From assembly GCA_002422955.1 (NCBI GenBank), contig DITY01000041.1:1-18223 (forward strand): a stretch of 18,223 nucleotides of DNA. Direction: 5' to 3'. The notes below the pieces were generated by a model. It was not told the DNA's origin, searched no databases, and saw only the letters and a program-made list of their open reading frames with translations. How positions within the stretch are numbered: position 1 is the first letter of the stretch; each line of letters opens with the position of its first letter. The stretch comes from Planctomycetaceae bacterium UBA6172. GTDB lineage: Bacteria > Planctomycetota > Planctomycetia > Pirellulales > Pirellulaceae. Positions 1-7,379 of this stretch are shown piece by piece. The translations under genes were made by a program, and so were the position numbers.

Positions 1-1026
1 GCGAGAGGCCGAGACTGGTTGAAAGGGGCGATGTTGATCATCGGTATCGGGCTGGGGCTGATGATTGCCGGCGCCAGCCTCGCGATCCGCAGCGAAGCGA
101 TTTCGACCCGGTTTGAATCGTCACGATCTGACCTGCTGGTTCGCTGGAGACATTGGCGGATGTGCATTGGACTCTCGCAAGATCGGACCGCGAGTCTCGT
201 TTTCGGCAAGGGCCTGGGGACGCTGCCAAGTGTGTTGGCTGAAGCTAGCGGTCGACCAACGCCGCCGATCCGCTGGCAAAGTGATGTCGACGGAAATCGT
301 GGGCGAGTTATCATTCAGCCGGGGTGGCCGATTTACTTGGAACACTGGATGTTTTTACCCGACCGCGGCACGGTGGATCTGACATTGGTGGCCACCGCAC
401 CGACCGCGACCACGAAGGACCCGGGCATCGTTACGATCAGCCGTTGTTCCAAGGCGCTATTGCAAGCCTACGCTTGTAATTCCGAAAGCCGCGTGATTTC
501 AGCGTCGACTTCCCAGCAAATACTCGCTACCCTCGATGTGCCTCGATCGGGTGGCGGTAAGAGCGGGGGGCTTTCTTTCTGGCGTCCCCAATCGTTGGCG
601 ATTTACGCGGGCGGCGACCGTCCGGTGGAGTTGCAGCGGGTTCAGATCGACTCTGGCAAATTGGCCCGACGGTCGTCGGTACCCGATGACTTTGGGCGCG
701 GCGTCGCCGGTTGGACGTTCACCTGTGACGACCACCTTGTGTGGCGAGCCAAAAATATCTGGGTTCATTTGTTGTTTGAACAGGGCTGGTTGGGGTTACT
801 GGCGGCAATCGGATTTCAGCTCGGGTTGGCTTACCAGCTCGTTCGAGGAGCCGGGTGGCACGGGTTCGATCGAGCAGCCGTCGCGACGTCTCTCATCGGC
901 TTCGCCGCGGTCGGATGTTTTGGAACCTTGATCGACACCCCCTGGTTGGCGGCGATTACGTTCTCCACAGTCGCGATAATCGGCGTCTCAGCGCCTAACG
1001 ACAGGACATTTCATCAACTGGGATAA
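1..1026 (+). CDS. O-antigen ligase-like polysaccharide polymerase/ligase, 3' part (5' end outside window)
   Basis: The reading frame is open to the first base (codons from base 1), so the N-terminal part with most membrane helices lies upstream; a TTG at 19 is only an internal candidate start. The visible ~341 residues hold a hydrophobic segment (IIGIGLGLMIAGASLAI), a soluble region of about 190 residues, then RAKNIWVHLLFEQGWLGLL and two or three further helices up to the C-terminus. The pattern of a FGKGLGTLP loop followed by KN...E.G..G and terminal helices is typical of the WaaL/Wzy O-antigen ligase family, which transfers or polymerises lipid-linked glycans on the outer face of the inner membrane. 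The large soluble loop resembles that of ligases found with exosortase systems. Neighbouring VanZ and FemAB-like genes on the same strand fit an envelope glycan/exosortase locus. The family call is by motif and topology only. Confidence 0.6.
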   Translation, partial: ARGRDWLKGAMLIIGIGLGLMIAGASLAIRSEAISTRFESSRSDLLVRWRHWRMCIGLSQDRTASLVFGKGLGTLPSVLAEASGRPTPPIRWQSDVDGNRGRVIIQPGWPIYLEHWMFLPDRGTVDLTLVATAPTATTKDPGIVTISRCSKALLQAYACNSESRVISASTSQQILATLDVPRSGGGKSGGLSFWRPQSLAIYAGGDRPVELQRVQIDSGKLARRSSVPDDFGRGVAGWTFTCDDHLVWRAKNIWVHLLFEQGWLGLLAAIGFQLGLAYQLVRGAGWHGFDRAAVATSLIGFAAVGCFGTLIDTPWLAAITFSTVAIIGVSAPNDRTFHQLG

Positions 1027-1399
1027 ACATTCCTCCGTTGTCGTTCAGAAGAAGTCAATCAATGATTTCGCGGCGTTATTCGGGAATCGTTCTGGCGATA
1101 TTTGCGCCATCGTAGGCTGCGTTCAATTTCGCAGAGTCATTTGTTGCACATGGCTAATTAGCCCTGGGCGATGATTCAGGAACTCCGCTCGTCAACTGGG
1201 CTAGCTGTAGCCGCTAGGATAATCCGGTCGCGCGAGTCACAGGTGCGGTGATGAATCGAAACGAGTCATCGACGGTAAAAGCGATACTGAAGCAAGAATC
1301 ACGTCCGGCGTAACAAGCATCGCAGGAATAAATTGCTTGAGTTAACCGGAGAGATTTTTAGTTGCGTACGCCGATCAGAGACACGACTCCGTCAAATGG
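1027..1399. other. Intergenic region, 373 bp, no gene recognised
   Basis: No convincing coding frame is visible. The stretch contains a perfect 12-bp palindrome, GGCTAATTAGCC (1152-1163), and a small inverted repeat GGCTA/TAGCC (1199-1212). Either could be an operator or part of a transcript end, but nothing ties them to a known regulator. The promoter of the VanZ-family gene, if it has its own, would lie here; I could not pick -35/-10 boxes with confidence. Confidence 0.4.
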
Positions 1400-1831
1400 T
1401 TGAGTGCTGTCGGACTTTACGCGGTGGTGCTCGCGATCGTTTTTTGGGCCCCCTACGATTTCACCGACGACAGGGCGCTGATCAAGCGGCGGTTGGAAGC
1501 ATTCCAATCGATGCCGTTTGTGCGGATGCAGGGCGGTTCGGACATCCATTCGCTGTTCCAGGTGATTCGCATGGTGGCCTGGTTTGCGCCGCTGGGCGCG
1601 TTGGCGGCAATGTGTGTCGCGCGCTCGGCCTGTTCCTGGAAAACACGGCGCATCGGCTTCATCCTGGCGGCCGCTGGCGTAGCCGGATGGGCGGTGACGA
1701 TTGAACTGGGGCAGGTGCTGTTGCCGAGTCGCTTTGCCGATTTCAGCGACGTGATGGTGTTCGTTTTGGGAGGCTGGTTCGGACTCGTCGTCACGGCCCG
1801 ACTGGCTACTTGGCATGCACCGGTCGAGTAG
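1400..1831 (+). CDS. VanZ-family membrane protein
   Basis: A 143-residue, highly hydrophobic protein with about four membrane segments: residues ~4-15 (VGLYAVVLAIVFW), ~52-70 (MVAWFAPLGALAAMCV), ~80-100, and ~117-135 (MVFVLGGWFGLVV). The signature IELGQVLLPSRFADFSDV before the last helix matches the VanZ-like family pattern (E..Q...P.R..D..D). VanZ-like proteins are small integral membrane proteins of uncertain biochemical role, named after a teicoplanin-resistance accessory protein, and often sit in polysaccharide or exosortase loci, as here. The only in-frame start codon is TTG at 1400; the frame is open upstream to a stop at 1343-1345 without ATG or GTG, and no strong ribosome-binding site is visible. 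The true start is therefore uncertain. Glycopeptide resistance should not be inferred. Confidence 0.7.
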   Translation: MSAVGLYAVVLAIVFWAPYDFTDDRALIKRRLEAFQSMPFVRMQGGSDIHSLFQVIRMVAWFAPLGALAAMCVARSACSWKTRRIGFILAAAGVAGWAVTIELGQVLLPSRFADFSDVMVFVLGGWFGLVVTARLATWHAPVE

Positions 1832-2152
1832 GTCGGCACAGCACGCTGAGCACAGCGTAAGCAGGCGGAGCGTGCGCGACCCGTTCGGTGCAGTCTTCTG
1901 CTCCTGCCCAGCCCCGTTCGCGTCGGCGGTATGGCAGACTAGGGTAGAGCGCAGCGTGGCCCTCGAGTGATACCGACCCGATCGACATCAAGCCCCACGG
2001 GGACGGCCCGATCCGCTGGACGGCTCGAACCGACGCAAGCCGAGGGCGTGTGCGAAGGGCAGGAAGCCAGTGGGCCGTGTGCGGTGCCCGTCCGTGCTGC
2101 CGCTGGGGAATCGACCGACTATCCGCCCCATTTCGAGGAACGAGACACGAGC
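1832..2152. other. Intergenic region, 321 bp, upstream of FemAB-like gene
   Basis: The FemAB frame stays open through much of this stretch (a GTG at 1967 could extend it by 62 residues). The translated extension is rich in Ser/Thr/Ala/Pro, has no family resemblance, and is read as untranslated leader. No clear promoter or terminator was identified. Confidence 0.35.
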
Positions 2153-3181
2153 GTGGATAAAATCGAGACGCTGGATTGGCCTGCGCCGTGGCCCTGCTTG
2201 ACGGATTCGCAGTTCCCTCGGCTCAACGGCCACCGCGCCGAATGGATCCATGGCGTGTCCAGAGGATTGGGTCAGCGAGTCTTTTTGGTTCGCGCCACGA
2301 GCAACGACCGCACTACGGGTGTGCTGCCGCTGCATCTGGTATCCGGGCCGCTGTTTGGCCGGTTTCTGGTCAGCCTGCCTTATTTGAACACGGGTGGAGT
2401 TTGGGCGAGCGACCTGCCCACGGCTTGCCGATTGATCGATCGGGCTTGTGAGTTGGCTGACGCGCTGGATGTCCGCTATTTGGAATTGCGGCATGAAGCT
2501 CCCGTGCAGCACCCTCGGCTGAACTTTCAGCGAACGGATAAGGTTCACATGCGGTTGGTTCTGCCGCAAGCCGTCGACGGGGTCATGGCGTCGCTGGCAT
2601 CGAAGGTCCGCAGCCAAGTCAAGAAAGCGGGTGAGTACGGTTTTGAGGTCGAGTTCGGCCAGCGGGCGCTGCTCGACGAATTTTACTTTGTCTTCGCTCG
2701 CAACATGCGCGACCTGGGGACCCCCGTGTTCCCCCGAAAACTGTTTGCGAGCATTCTGGATGAGTTCCGTCACAACGCGGAACTGTGCGTCGTTCGTCGG
2801 AACGCGCAACCCGTCGCAGCCGGACTGCTGGTGCATTCGGAAGGTGTCAGCGAGGTCCCGAGCGCGAGTTGTTTGCGTGAATTCAATCGAATGAATCCCA
2901 ACATGCTGATGTATCGGCACCTGTTGGAGCGGTCGGTTGCGCGAGGCAGCCGGTTGTTCGACTTTGGACGCAGCAGCGAGGGCAGCGGCACCTATAAGTT
3001 CAAGGCCCAGTGGGGTGCTCAGCCGCATCGGGCGACTTGGCAGTACTACGTTCGCCGGGGTGATCCGAGTGACATGCGGGCCGATGCGGAAGGGAAGCAG
3101 CGATTGGTTCGGATTTGGCAACGGTTGCCGGTCTGGGTCACCAAGCTCATCGGGCCGCCGATCGTGCGAGGAATTCCGTAG
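2153..3181 (+). CDS. FemAB-like/GNAT protein associated with XrtA/PEP-CTERM systems
   Basis: A 342-residue protein when started at GTG 2153 (VDKIETLDWPAPWP); an AGGAA ribosome-binding-like stretch lies about 12 nt upstream. The length fits the FemAB family found with exosortase A/PEP-CTERM loci. Family-like features include the basic segment SKVRSQVKKA (~150-159), ARNMRDLGTPVFPR (~182-195) and the C-terminal acetyltransferase-fold motif FDFGRSSEGSGTYKFKAQWG (~269-288). Known FemA/FemB enzymes transfer amino acids from aminoacyl-tRNA to peptidoglycan precursors. The exosortase-linked branch has no settled reaction and is assumed to modify an envelope glycan or peptide intermediate. It is probably cytoplasmic, as no signal peptide is seen. 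It lies 321 bp after the VanZ gene, on the same strand, and is the last of this group before the PEP-CTERM protein genes. Family confidence is high; substrate unknown. Confidence 0.82.
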   Translation: MDKIETLDWPAPWPCLTDSQFPRLNGHRAEWIHGVSRGLGQRVFLVRATSNDRTTGVLPLHLVSGPLFGRFLVSLPYLNTGGVWASDLPTACRLIDRACELADALDVRYLELRHEAPVQHPRLNFQRTDKVHMRLVLPQAVDGVMASLASKVRSQVKKAGEYGFEVEFGQRALLDEFYFVFARNMRDLGTPVFPRKLFASILDEFRHNAELCVVRRNAQPVAAGLLVHSEGVSEVPSASCLREFNRMNPNMLMYRHLLERSVARGSRLFDFGRSSEGSGTYKFKAQWGAQPHRATWQYYVRRGDPSDMRADAEGKQRLVRIWQRLPVWVTKLIGPPIVRGIP

Positions 3182-3226
3182 TCGGGATGGGCAGCCCGAA
3201 GACGCGCGGCCGCGCGGTGTTCGTGA

Positions 3227-3250
3227 TCGGCCTGTTCGCGGAACGGCCGA
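3227..3250 (+). terminator. Possible transcription-end hairpin after the FemAB-like gene
   Basis: An inverted repeat TCGGCC-t-GTTC / GAAC-GGCCGA with a 3-nt loop and one bulged T gives a 10-bp GC-rich stem, 46 nt after the FemAB stop codon. No run of T follows, so it is not a classic intrinsic terminator; it could instead stabilise the 3' end of the transcript. Confidence 0.3.
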
Positions 3251-3797
3251 GTGCGACGCGCCACCCAGCGTTGGCGCGCTGGGGCGATCTGCGACGGCGG
3301 GGTGAGCCAGGCTGCGATTGCGTCCACGCGCCACTCGCCCAGTCGGTTTCTGGCATGGGAGTTGCATTCGTAGAATCAGGTCGTTTGCGGCCAGCAGTGG
3401 AACGCCTCACAATCCGGATTGGCGGCCTGGCTTCAGGCTGTCGGAATCACCAAAAAGATCAAGAAAATCGGATGAATCCGATGAAAATCATGTCGCTTTG
3501 CGCAGGCCCACCCAAGACGCTGACATCGCCGGACAACGGCGTGCGATGCGTGCGAGGGCGGCCATTGCGCGCGGATGAGCCACGCACACTAACGTCGGAG
3601 AGGTTGTTCGCTGGACCGTTCCATCCGGGAGTCGCTGGCCAAGCAAGTCCGCCTGCGGGTCAACGGCAGCGAGTGCTTCGGGGTGAGCGAGTGGAGCGAG
3701 GCGTTGCGGTAACCGCGGCGATTGCCCCAGCGCCAGTCGTTCGATCAAGGCTCGTTGGAAATCGGCTGGCCGGAACGCCGAGGGCCTGCGAGCTGAT

Positions 3798-3823
3798 GGC
3801 CTGTCCGCTGACGCGGACAAGCC
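3798..3823. repeat. Extragenic hairpin (possible dispersed REP-like element)
   Basis: GGC-c-TGTCCGC, loop TGAC, GCGGACA-a-GCC: two perfect stem blocks (3 and 7 bp) separated by one C/A mismatch. It lies in noncoding DNA far from either neighbouring gene, as a repetitive extragenic palindrome would. Only one copy is present in this window, so repetition is not shown. Confidence 0.35.
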
Positions 3824-4062
3824 ACAAGTTGCGATTGGCCGGGTCACACCCGTGGGCCCGCGATGCAGACGGAGTGGGGTCGAAAAGCAACAGTCCTGTT
3901 TCATGCTGGATGACGGCAACTCATGCCCAGCCCTTCATCATGTACCCCTTTCGCCTTCGAGGGAAGTCTCCGATCCGAAAAGTTGCCTTTCGCCTTTCAA
4001 GGCGAGGTTTTGTCGACCCATAACTGGGTCCGTTTTCGCCTTTTATGATTGCAGTTGTGCTG

Positions 4063-4082
4063 CTGGAGTCGTGCGATTCCAA
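4063..4082 (+). promoter_or_regulatory. Inverted repeat upstream of the first PEP-CTERM gene
   Basis: CTGGAGTCG-tg-CGATTCCAA, ending 40 nt before the ATG at 4123. It matches the perfect dyad at the same distance in copy B. Compared with that copy, one change makes a C/A mismatch at the outer end and one gives a G:U pair in RNA. It could be an operator or a 5'-leader hairpin. Confidence 0.4.
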
Positions 4083-4122
4083 CGCTTAGTCACGTGTGTT
4101 CCTCGAATGGGAGATTGTTACG

Positions 4123-4935
4123 ATGTTACGTCCATTTACGATCGCGGCGTTAGCCGCGATAACTCTGTTGATGACGGCGCCACGGGTTGGCGCGGGGATA
4201 CTGCCGCCAATAATAGAAGCCGGGAAACAATGGAAGCAGGTTGTAGCTAAGGGTGGTTCGGGTGGCGATGTCTACGCGACCGCATACCACGGTTTCTTCC
4301 AGGGCAACGATGCGACAGGTCAGCTTGGTACTCCGCTGTATGATTACCTAAATTTTGGTACCCAGAGCGAAGTTTTAACGCTTGTGCCGGACGGTCAGCG
4401 ATTTACGATCTCGGATAAAGGGATGTTTGGGTCAATCGATCGACCGGGTCTCACGCTCCCGCAGGATCCCCAAGTCAGTAATGTCATTGATACTGTCTCA
4501 AATCAGACCGGCTTCGGAGGATTTAATCATTCGACTGATCTCTGGACGCTTGTAGGCAAATCAGATGAGCAAGATGGCGCCAAGCGAGGCCCCTTCACCA
4601 ACAACGGCCAAGGCGGTAAGCTTACGCTTTCACCCGGGCTGACAGAGGGTGCGTACGTGCTGAGCTTGAAAGGAGGAGATTTATACGAGGTGTTTCTGTT
4701 TACAAGTCTGAGAGATATTACCTCATTCGAATATGTCATTGGTGGAACAAGTAATCTGTCTCACGCTTCGTTGTATCGGGTCGGCCCCGGGGGAGAGGTT
4801 ACTCCTGATGGTTCTCTTCCCGAACCCGCGTCGCTGGCCGTCTTTGGTTTTGGGGCCTTGCTAGGGGTTGGCGGATTGGTTCGCCGCCGCTTCCCGAATC
4901 GCAAGGGATTCGCACTGAGAGGGCTCGCCACTTGA
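4123..4935 (+). CDS. PEP-CTERM sorting domain protein (copy A)
   Basis: A 270-residue exported protein started at ATG 4123, with GGGAG about 9 nt upstream; a GTG 27 nt further upstream also reads in frame but lacks such a site and would spoil the signal peptide. Residues 1-25 (MLRPFTIAALAAI...VGAG) form a signal peptide. The middle ~200 residues contain no domain I recognise. The C-terminus is a classic PEP-CTERM module: LPEPASLAVFGFGALLGVGG (from ~232), a short membrane segment, then the basic cluster RRR. Such tails are recognised and cut by an exosortase, which anchors or releases the protein at the cell surface. A further ~14 residues follow the basic cluster, longer than usual but shared with the paralogue. 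The protein is paralogous to the product of 6485-7285. Its biological role is unknown; surface or matrix location is inferred from the tail. Confidence 0.88.
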   Translation: MLRPFTIAALAAITLLMTAPRVGAGILPPIIEAGKQWKQVVAKGGSGGDVYATAYHGFFQGNDATGQLGTPLYDYLNFGTQSEVLTLVPDGQRFTISDKGMFGSIDRPGLTLPQDPQVSNVIDTVSNQTGFGGFNHSTDLWTLVGKSDEQDGAKRGPFTNNGQGGKLTLSPGLTEGAYVLSLKGGDLYEVFLFTSLRDITSFEYVIGGTSNLSHASLYRVGPGGEVTPDGSLPEPASLAVFGFGALLGVGGLVRRRFPNRKGFALRGLAT

Positions 4936-5030
4936 GGGCGAGCCGCGTGCTCACGCCGGGCCGGATGGGACGGCGAGACACGAGTTACTTCGCAATGCTC
5001 GGTGATCGCAATCGAGCGTGTCGGATGAGC

Positions 5031-5067
5031 GTTGGCCGCGGTTCAACCCGTGTGAACCGCGGTTAAC
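5031..5067 (+). terminator. Conserved 15-bp stem hairpin downstream of PEP-CTERM gene A
   Basis: GTTGGCCGCGGTTCA, 7-nt loop, TGAACCGCGGTTAAC. Two positions differ from copy B (GG for AA in the left arm) but still pair as G:U in RNA, so the full 15-bp stem is kept in a + strand transcript. It lies 95 nt after the stop codon. No T-run follows, so it may be a non-canonical terminator or an RNA-stabilising structure. Confidence 0.45.
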
Positions 5068-5293
5068 GCCAAATCGGCTGCTGCCCGTTGTCGCTGGCCA
5101 AGGAATCCGTTTAGCCGGTTGTCCTACTCAACCTACCTTGACGACTCGGCTGCTCACCCTGACGTCGCACAAAGACGTCGTTCGCTTGCCCTAGTCCAGA
5201 CACAGGAGGTCAGCGGTTTGTTGGCGCGTGCTCGGCGGCGATGTTGAGTCAACCTGACTGCGAGATGGGGTGGTAGCGAGTGCCGATCGCCAG

Positions 5294-5809
5294 CGGACCT
5301 TTGCTATAGGTGCTAATCAGCCGCGACGCCGATCGTTGCCCCGCTCACGATCGGCTTGCGAAGTGCCGGTATCGCTTGGCTGAGACGATGTGACTCCGGA
5401 TGTCGAGAATTTTTCTGTGGAAGAGGGGCCGGGAGCGGCGATGGTCCGTGGTCGCTGTGTTATGGTTTCCGGCTAAACGAAGTTATGAGTTGCGGGTTCA
5501 TTGTCGGCTAGCACGACCACTGATGATGGAGGGAGGCTGATTTGGCAGGCCTCGGTGACTTGTATGAAACGGTGGTCTCATGGGAAGTTTTGAGGAAATC
5601 CTCCGGCGTCTACCCGTTCTGGACTTATGCAGGCGGAGTTGGGTCAACAAACAACACTCACATTTGATGCTGAATGGCCGCATCTCAAGTCCAACGCTTC
5701 ATCACCCAAACTATTCATCAATTTTTGAAAAAAAGAGGTAGCCATCTCGTGATCTCCTGCGTTTAAGGGGAAAGAAACAACCTCCCTCGAACACAGAGAA
5801 AACCACGCG
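5294..5809. other. Intergenic region, 516 bp, between copy A and the IS1380 remnant
   Basis: No coding frame is convincing. The strongest structure is a perfect 9-bp hairpin, GCCGATCGT / ACGATCGGC with a 10-nt loop (5328-5355), about 35 nt beyond the end of copy A. The last ~120 nt, including an A-rich tract near 5725, probably belong to the left end of the insertion element, but I could not identify its terminal inverted repeat. Confidence 0.4.
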
Positions 5810-6323
5810 ATGGGTGATGCTCAAAGTAACCTGGTCGAGCCCGGTTTCACCCGCTCCATCCATGTTCAGAGCGTCGATCAACGGCTCACCTCCATCGCGG
5901 GCGCAATCCTGCTTCGTGACGCCGAACATCGCCTCGGCCTGATCAACTCCATCGCACAGGACGTCGTCGACCCACATGACCCACGTGACCCCCGACGCAT
6001 TCGCGACCGCATCGGCGAGTCCGTCCGCGAGCGAGCCTTCTCCCTAGCACTCGGTCAATCCGCGCGGGATGGCCTCGACCGACTCGATGATGATCCCGCG
6101 TTTCGCGCCGCGTTCTGGAACCTGTCTGGCGATCAGGGGGGGTACTGAGCGATTGGCCAGCCAGACCACGCAGTCGCGATTGGTCGACATCCTCACCCGG
6201 AACACCGCCAATATCGAAGCCCTCCGCAGTCGACTGGCTGACGGCATGGAAGCGCAGGTCAGCAAACTGACGTCAGCACTCGCTTGGCGAACAATTCGGG
6301 ATCCAGTATTCGTTGGTTTCTAG
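5810..6323 (+). pseudogene. IS1380-family transposase, frameshifted N-terminal remnant
   Basis: From ATG 5810 the frame encodes MGDAQSNLVEPGFTRSIHVQ, then a stretch with DQRLTSIAGAILLRDAEHRLGL, RDRIGESVRERAFSLALG and DRLDDDPAFRAAFW. This is the N-terminal pattern of IS1380-family DDE transposases (pfam DDE_Tnp_1 group). After GDQGG the frame is lost at a run of seven G (6136-6142). Removing one G continues into TERLASQTTQSRLVDILT (the family's LASQ.T.SR motif) and EALRSRL, read in the next frame to 6323. About 170 residues can be reconstructed, against roughly 440-460 for an intact enzyme; the catalytic core is missing. The remnant stops exactly where copy B of the duplication begins (6322), and the apparent stop codon is formed across that junction. 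It is inactive. Family assignment rests on motif recall. Confidence 0.8.
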
Positions 6324-6424
6324 GGAATTTGCTGATCCGAAAAGTTGGCTTGGGCATTTCAAAGGTAGGTTATGTAAACCAAAAATTAGATCAGTTTTCG
6401 TTTTTCATGATTGCAGTTGTGCTG

Positions 6425-6444
6425 TTGGAATCGTGCGATTCCAA
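6425..6444 (+). promoter_or_regulatory. Perfect inverted repeat upstream of the second PEP-CTERM gene
   Basis: TTGGAATCG-tg-CGATTCCAA is a perfect 9-bp dyad with a 2-nt spacer, ending 40 nt before the ATG at 6485. Flanking GCT (6421-6423) and AGC (6445-6447) could extend an RNA stem past one bulged G. Position and sequence are shared with copy A (4063-4082). The short spacer favours a protein-binding dyad over a stable hairpin loop, but this is unproven. Confidence 0.45.
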
Positions 6445-6484
6445 AGCTTAGTCACGTGTGTTCCTCGAATGGGAAATTGTTTTA

Positions 6485-7285
6485 ATGTTACGTCCATTTA
6501 CGGTCGCGGCGTTAGCCGCGATAGCTGTGTTGATGATGGCGCCAGGGGTTGGTGCGGGGGTGCTGATCGGAGATGTGGTAGCGACAACCTCGGGTGGTGA
6601 TGTCACCGCGACCGCAGCCCACGGTTTTATCTTGGGGAACGATGTGCAAAGTGGCGGTAATCCGCTGCTTGGTTTCCTTAATTCGGGTAGCGGCGACACC
6701 ATTTTAACGCTTCATCCGGATGGAAATCGATTCAAGATCTCCGGTGAGGGGATGTTTGGGTCAACCGATCGAACAGGTCTCTCGGTGCCTGAAGGGTTCA
6801 TTGATGTGGTCGATTATAAGAACGGCTTCCTCGGGTACAATTCCAGCAAGCCGTGGGCGTTTGCCAGCAAAAGGAACTACAATGACGATGGATCCTTGGG
6901 AGCGGCCGAAGGGCCAGAGGACCTCTTTGGTGCGAGGACTGGTAGCACCCTTGCTCTTAATTCTTCGCTGGCAGTGGGCTCGTATGTACTGAGTTTGAAA
7001 GGAGGTGGCGGTGGCGGTGGCAAAAACGATCGATATGCGGTGTTTTTGTTTCAGAATGTTGAGGATAAAATTACTTCATTCACATACGATTTTGACAAAT
7101 TTGGCTTGTCTCACGCTTCGTTGTTTTGGGTCAGCTCGGACACGGTCGTTGGTCCGGATGGCGTTCTTCCCGAACCCGCGTCGTTGGCCGTCTTTGGGTT
7201 TGGGGCCTTGCTAGGGGTTGGCGGAATGGTTCGCCGCCGCTTCCCAAATCGCAAGGGTTTCGCACTCAGTGGGCTCGCCGCCTAA
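6485..7285 (+). CDS. PEP-CTERM sorting domain protein (copy B)
   Basis: A 266-residue paralogue of the protein at 4123-4935, started at ATG 6485 with GGGAA upstream. Residues 1-25 (MLRPFTVAALAAIAVLMMAP, then GVGAG) are a signal peptide. The C-terminal module LPEPASLAVFGFGALLGVGG, membrane segment and RRR cluster begins near residue 228 and is almost identical to copy A. The core shares blocks such as HGF..GND, LTL.PDG.RF.IS, GMFGS.DR.GL, SYVLSLKGG-like and LSHASL, but many positions and several loop lengths differ. A glycine run (LKGGGGGGGKNDRYAV, coded at 6997-7035 by a GGTGGC-type repeat) replaces GGDLYEV of copy A. Probably exported and processed by an exosortase encoded elsewhere; function unknown. 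Confidence 0.88.
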   Translation: MLRPFTVAALAAIAVLMMAPGVGAGVLIGDVVATTSGGDVTATAAHGFILGNDVQSGGNPLLGFLNSGSGDTILTLHPDGNRFKISGEGMFGSTDRTGLSVPEGFIDVVDYKNGFLGYNSSKPWAFASKRNYNDDGSLGAAEGPEDLFGARTGSTLALNSSLAVGSYVLSLKGGGGGGGKNDRYAVFLFQNVEDKITSFTYDFDKFGLSHASLFWVSSDTVVGPDGVLPEPASLAVFGFGALLGVGGMVRRRFPNRKGFALSGLAA

Positions 7286-7379
7286 GGGCGTGCTGCGTGC
7301 TCACGCCGGCCTGATGGGACGGCGAGTCGCGAGTTACTTCGCAATGCTCGGTGATTGCGATCGAGCGTGCCGGATGAGC

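Larger units (their letters stand above)
3182..3959. other. Intergenic region, 778 bp, palindrome-rich, no gene recognised
   Basis: Several overlapping open frames exist, but none shows recognisable motifs, a good ribosome-binding site or plausible protein composition. The region contains many short dyads: CGCGCGGCCGCGCG (3203-3216), the hairpin at 3227-3250, CAATCCGGATTG (3410-3421), ATCGGAT-GA-ATCCGAT (3467-3482) in a short AT-rich island, and the hairpin at 3798-3823. This density looks like extragenic repeat sequence rather than a lost gene. Confidence 0.4.
3960..5293 (+). repeat. Direct duplication, copy A (PEP-CTERM cassette)
   Basis: This 1.33-kb segment is related along its whole length to 6322-7643. 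Similarity begins at AGGGAA just before a shared GATCCGAAAAGTTG (3972-3985) and ends at CGATCGCCAG (5284-5293). It spans upstream region, gene and about 360 nt of noncoding 3' flank. The 5' leader, signal-peptide codons, C-terminal sorting codons and 3' flank are close to identical, while the middle of the gene has diverged strongly. The best flank run is 45 identical bases (5036-5080 against 7385-7429). Confidence 0.9.

Noticed and set aside
1988..3367. A 459-codon open frame antisense to the FemAB-like gene
   Set aside because: It has no recognisable domain, its composition is rich in Gln/Pro/Arg, and it mirrors the GC-biased codons of a well-supported gene. It is taken as a shadow frame.
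3115..4023. A 302-codon + strand frame starting within the FemAB-like gene and crossing the palindrome-rich gap
   Set aside because: It begins inside a solid gene in another frame, runs through several palindromes, and encodes no plausible protein.
4096..4122. Upstream GTG start for the PEP-CTERM proteins (also 6458-6484)
   Set aside because: The extension has no ribosome-binding site, puts acidic residues before the signal peptide, and contains the GGGAG/GGGAA site used by the later ATG.
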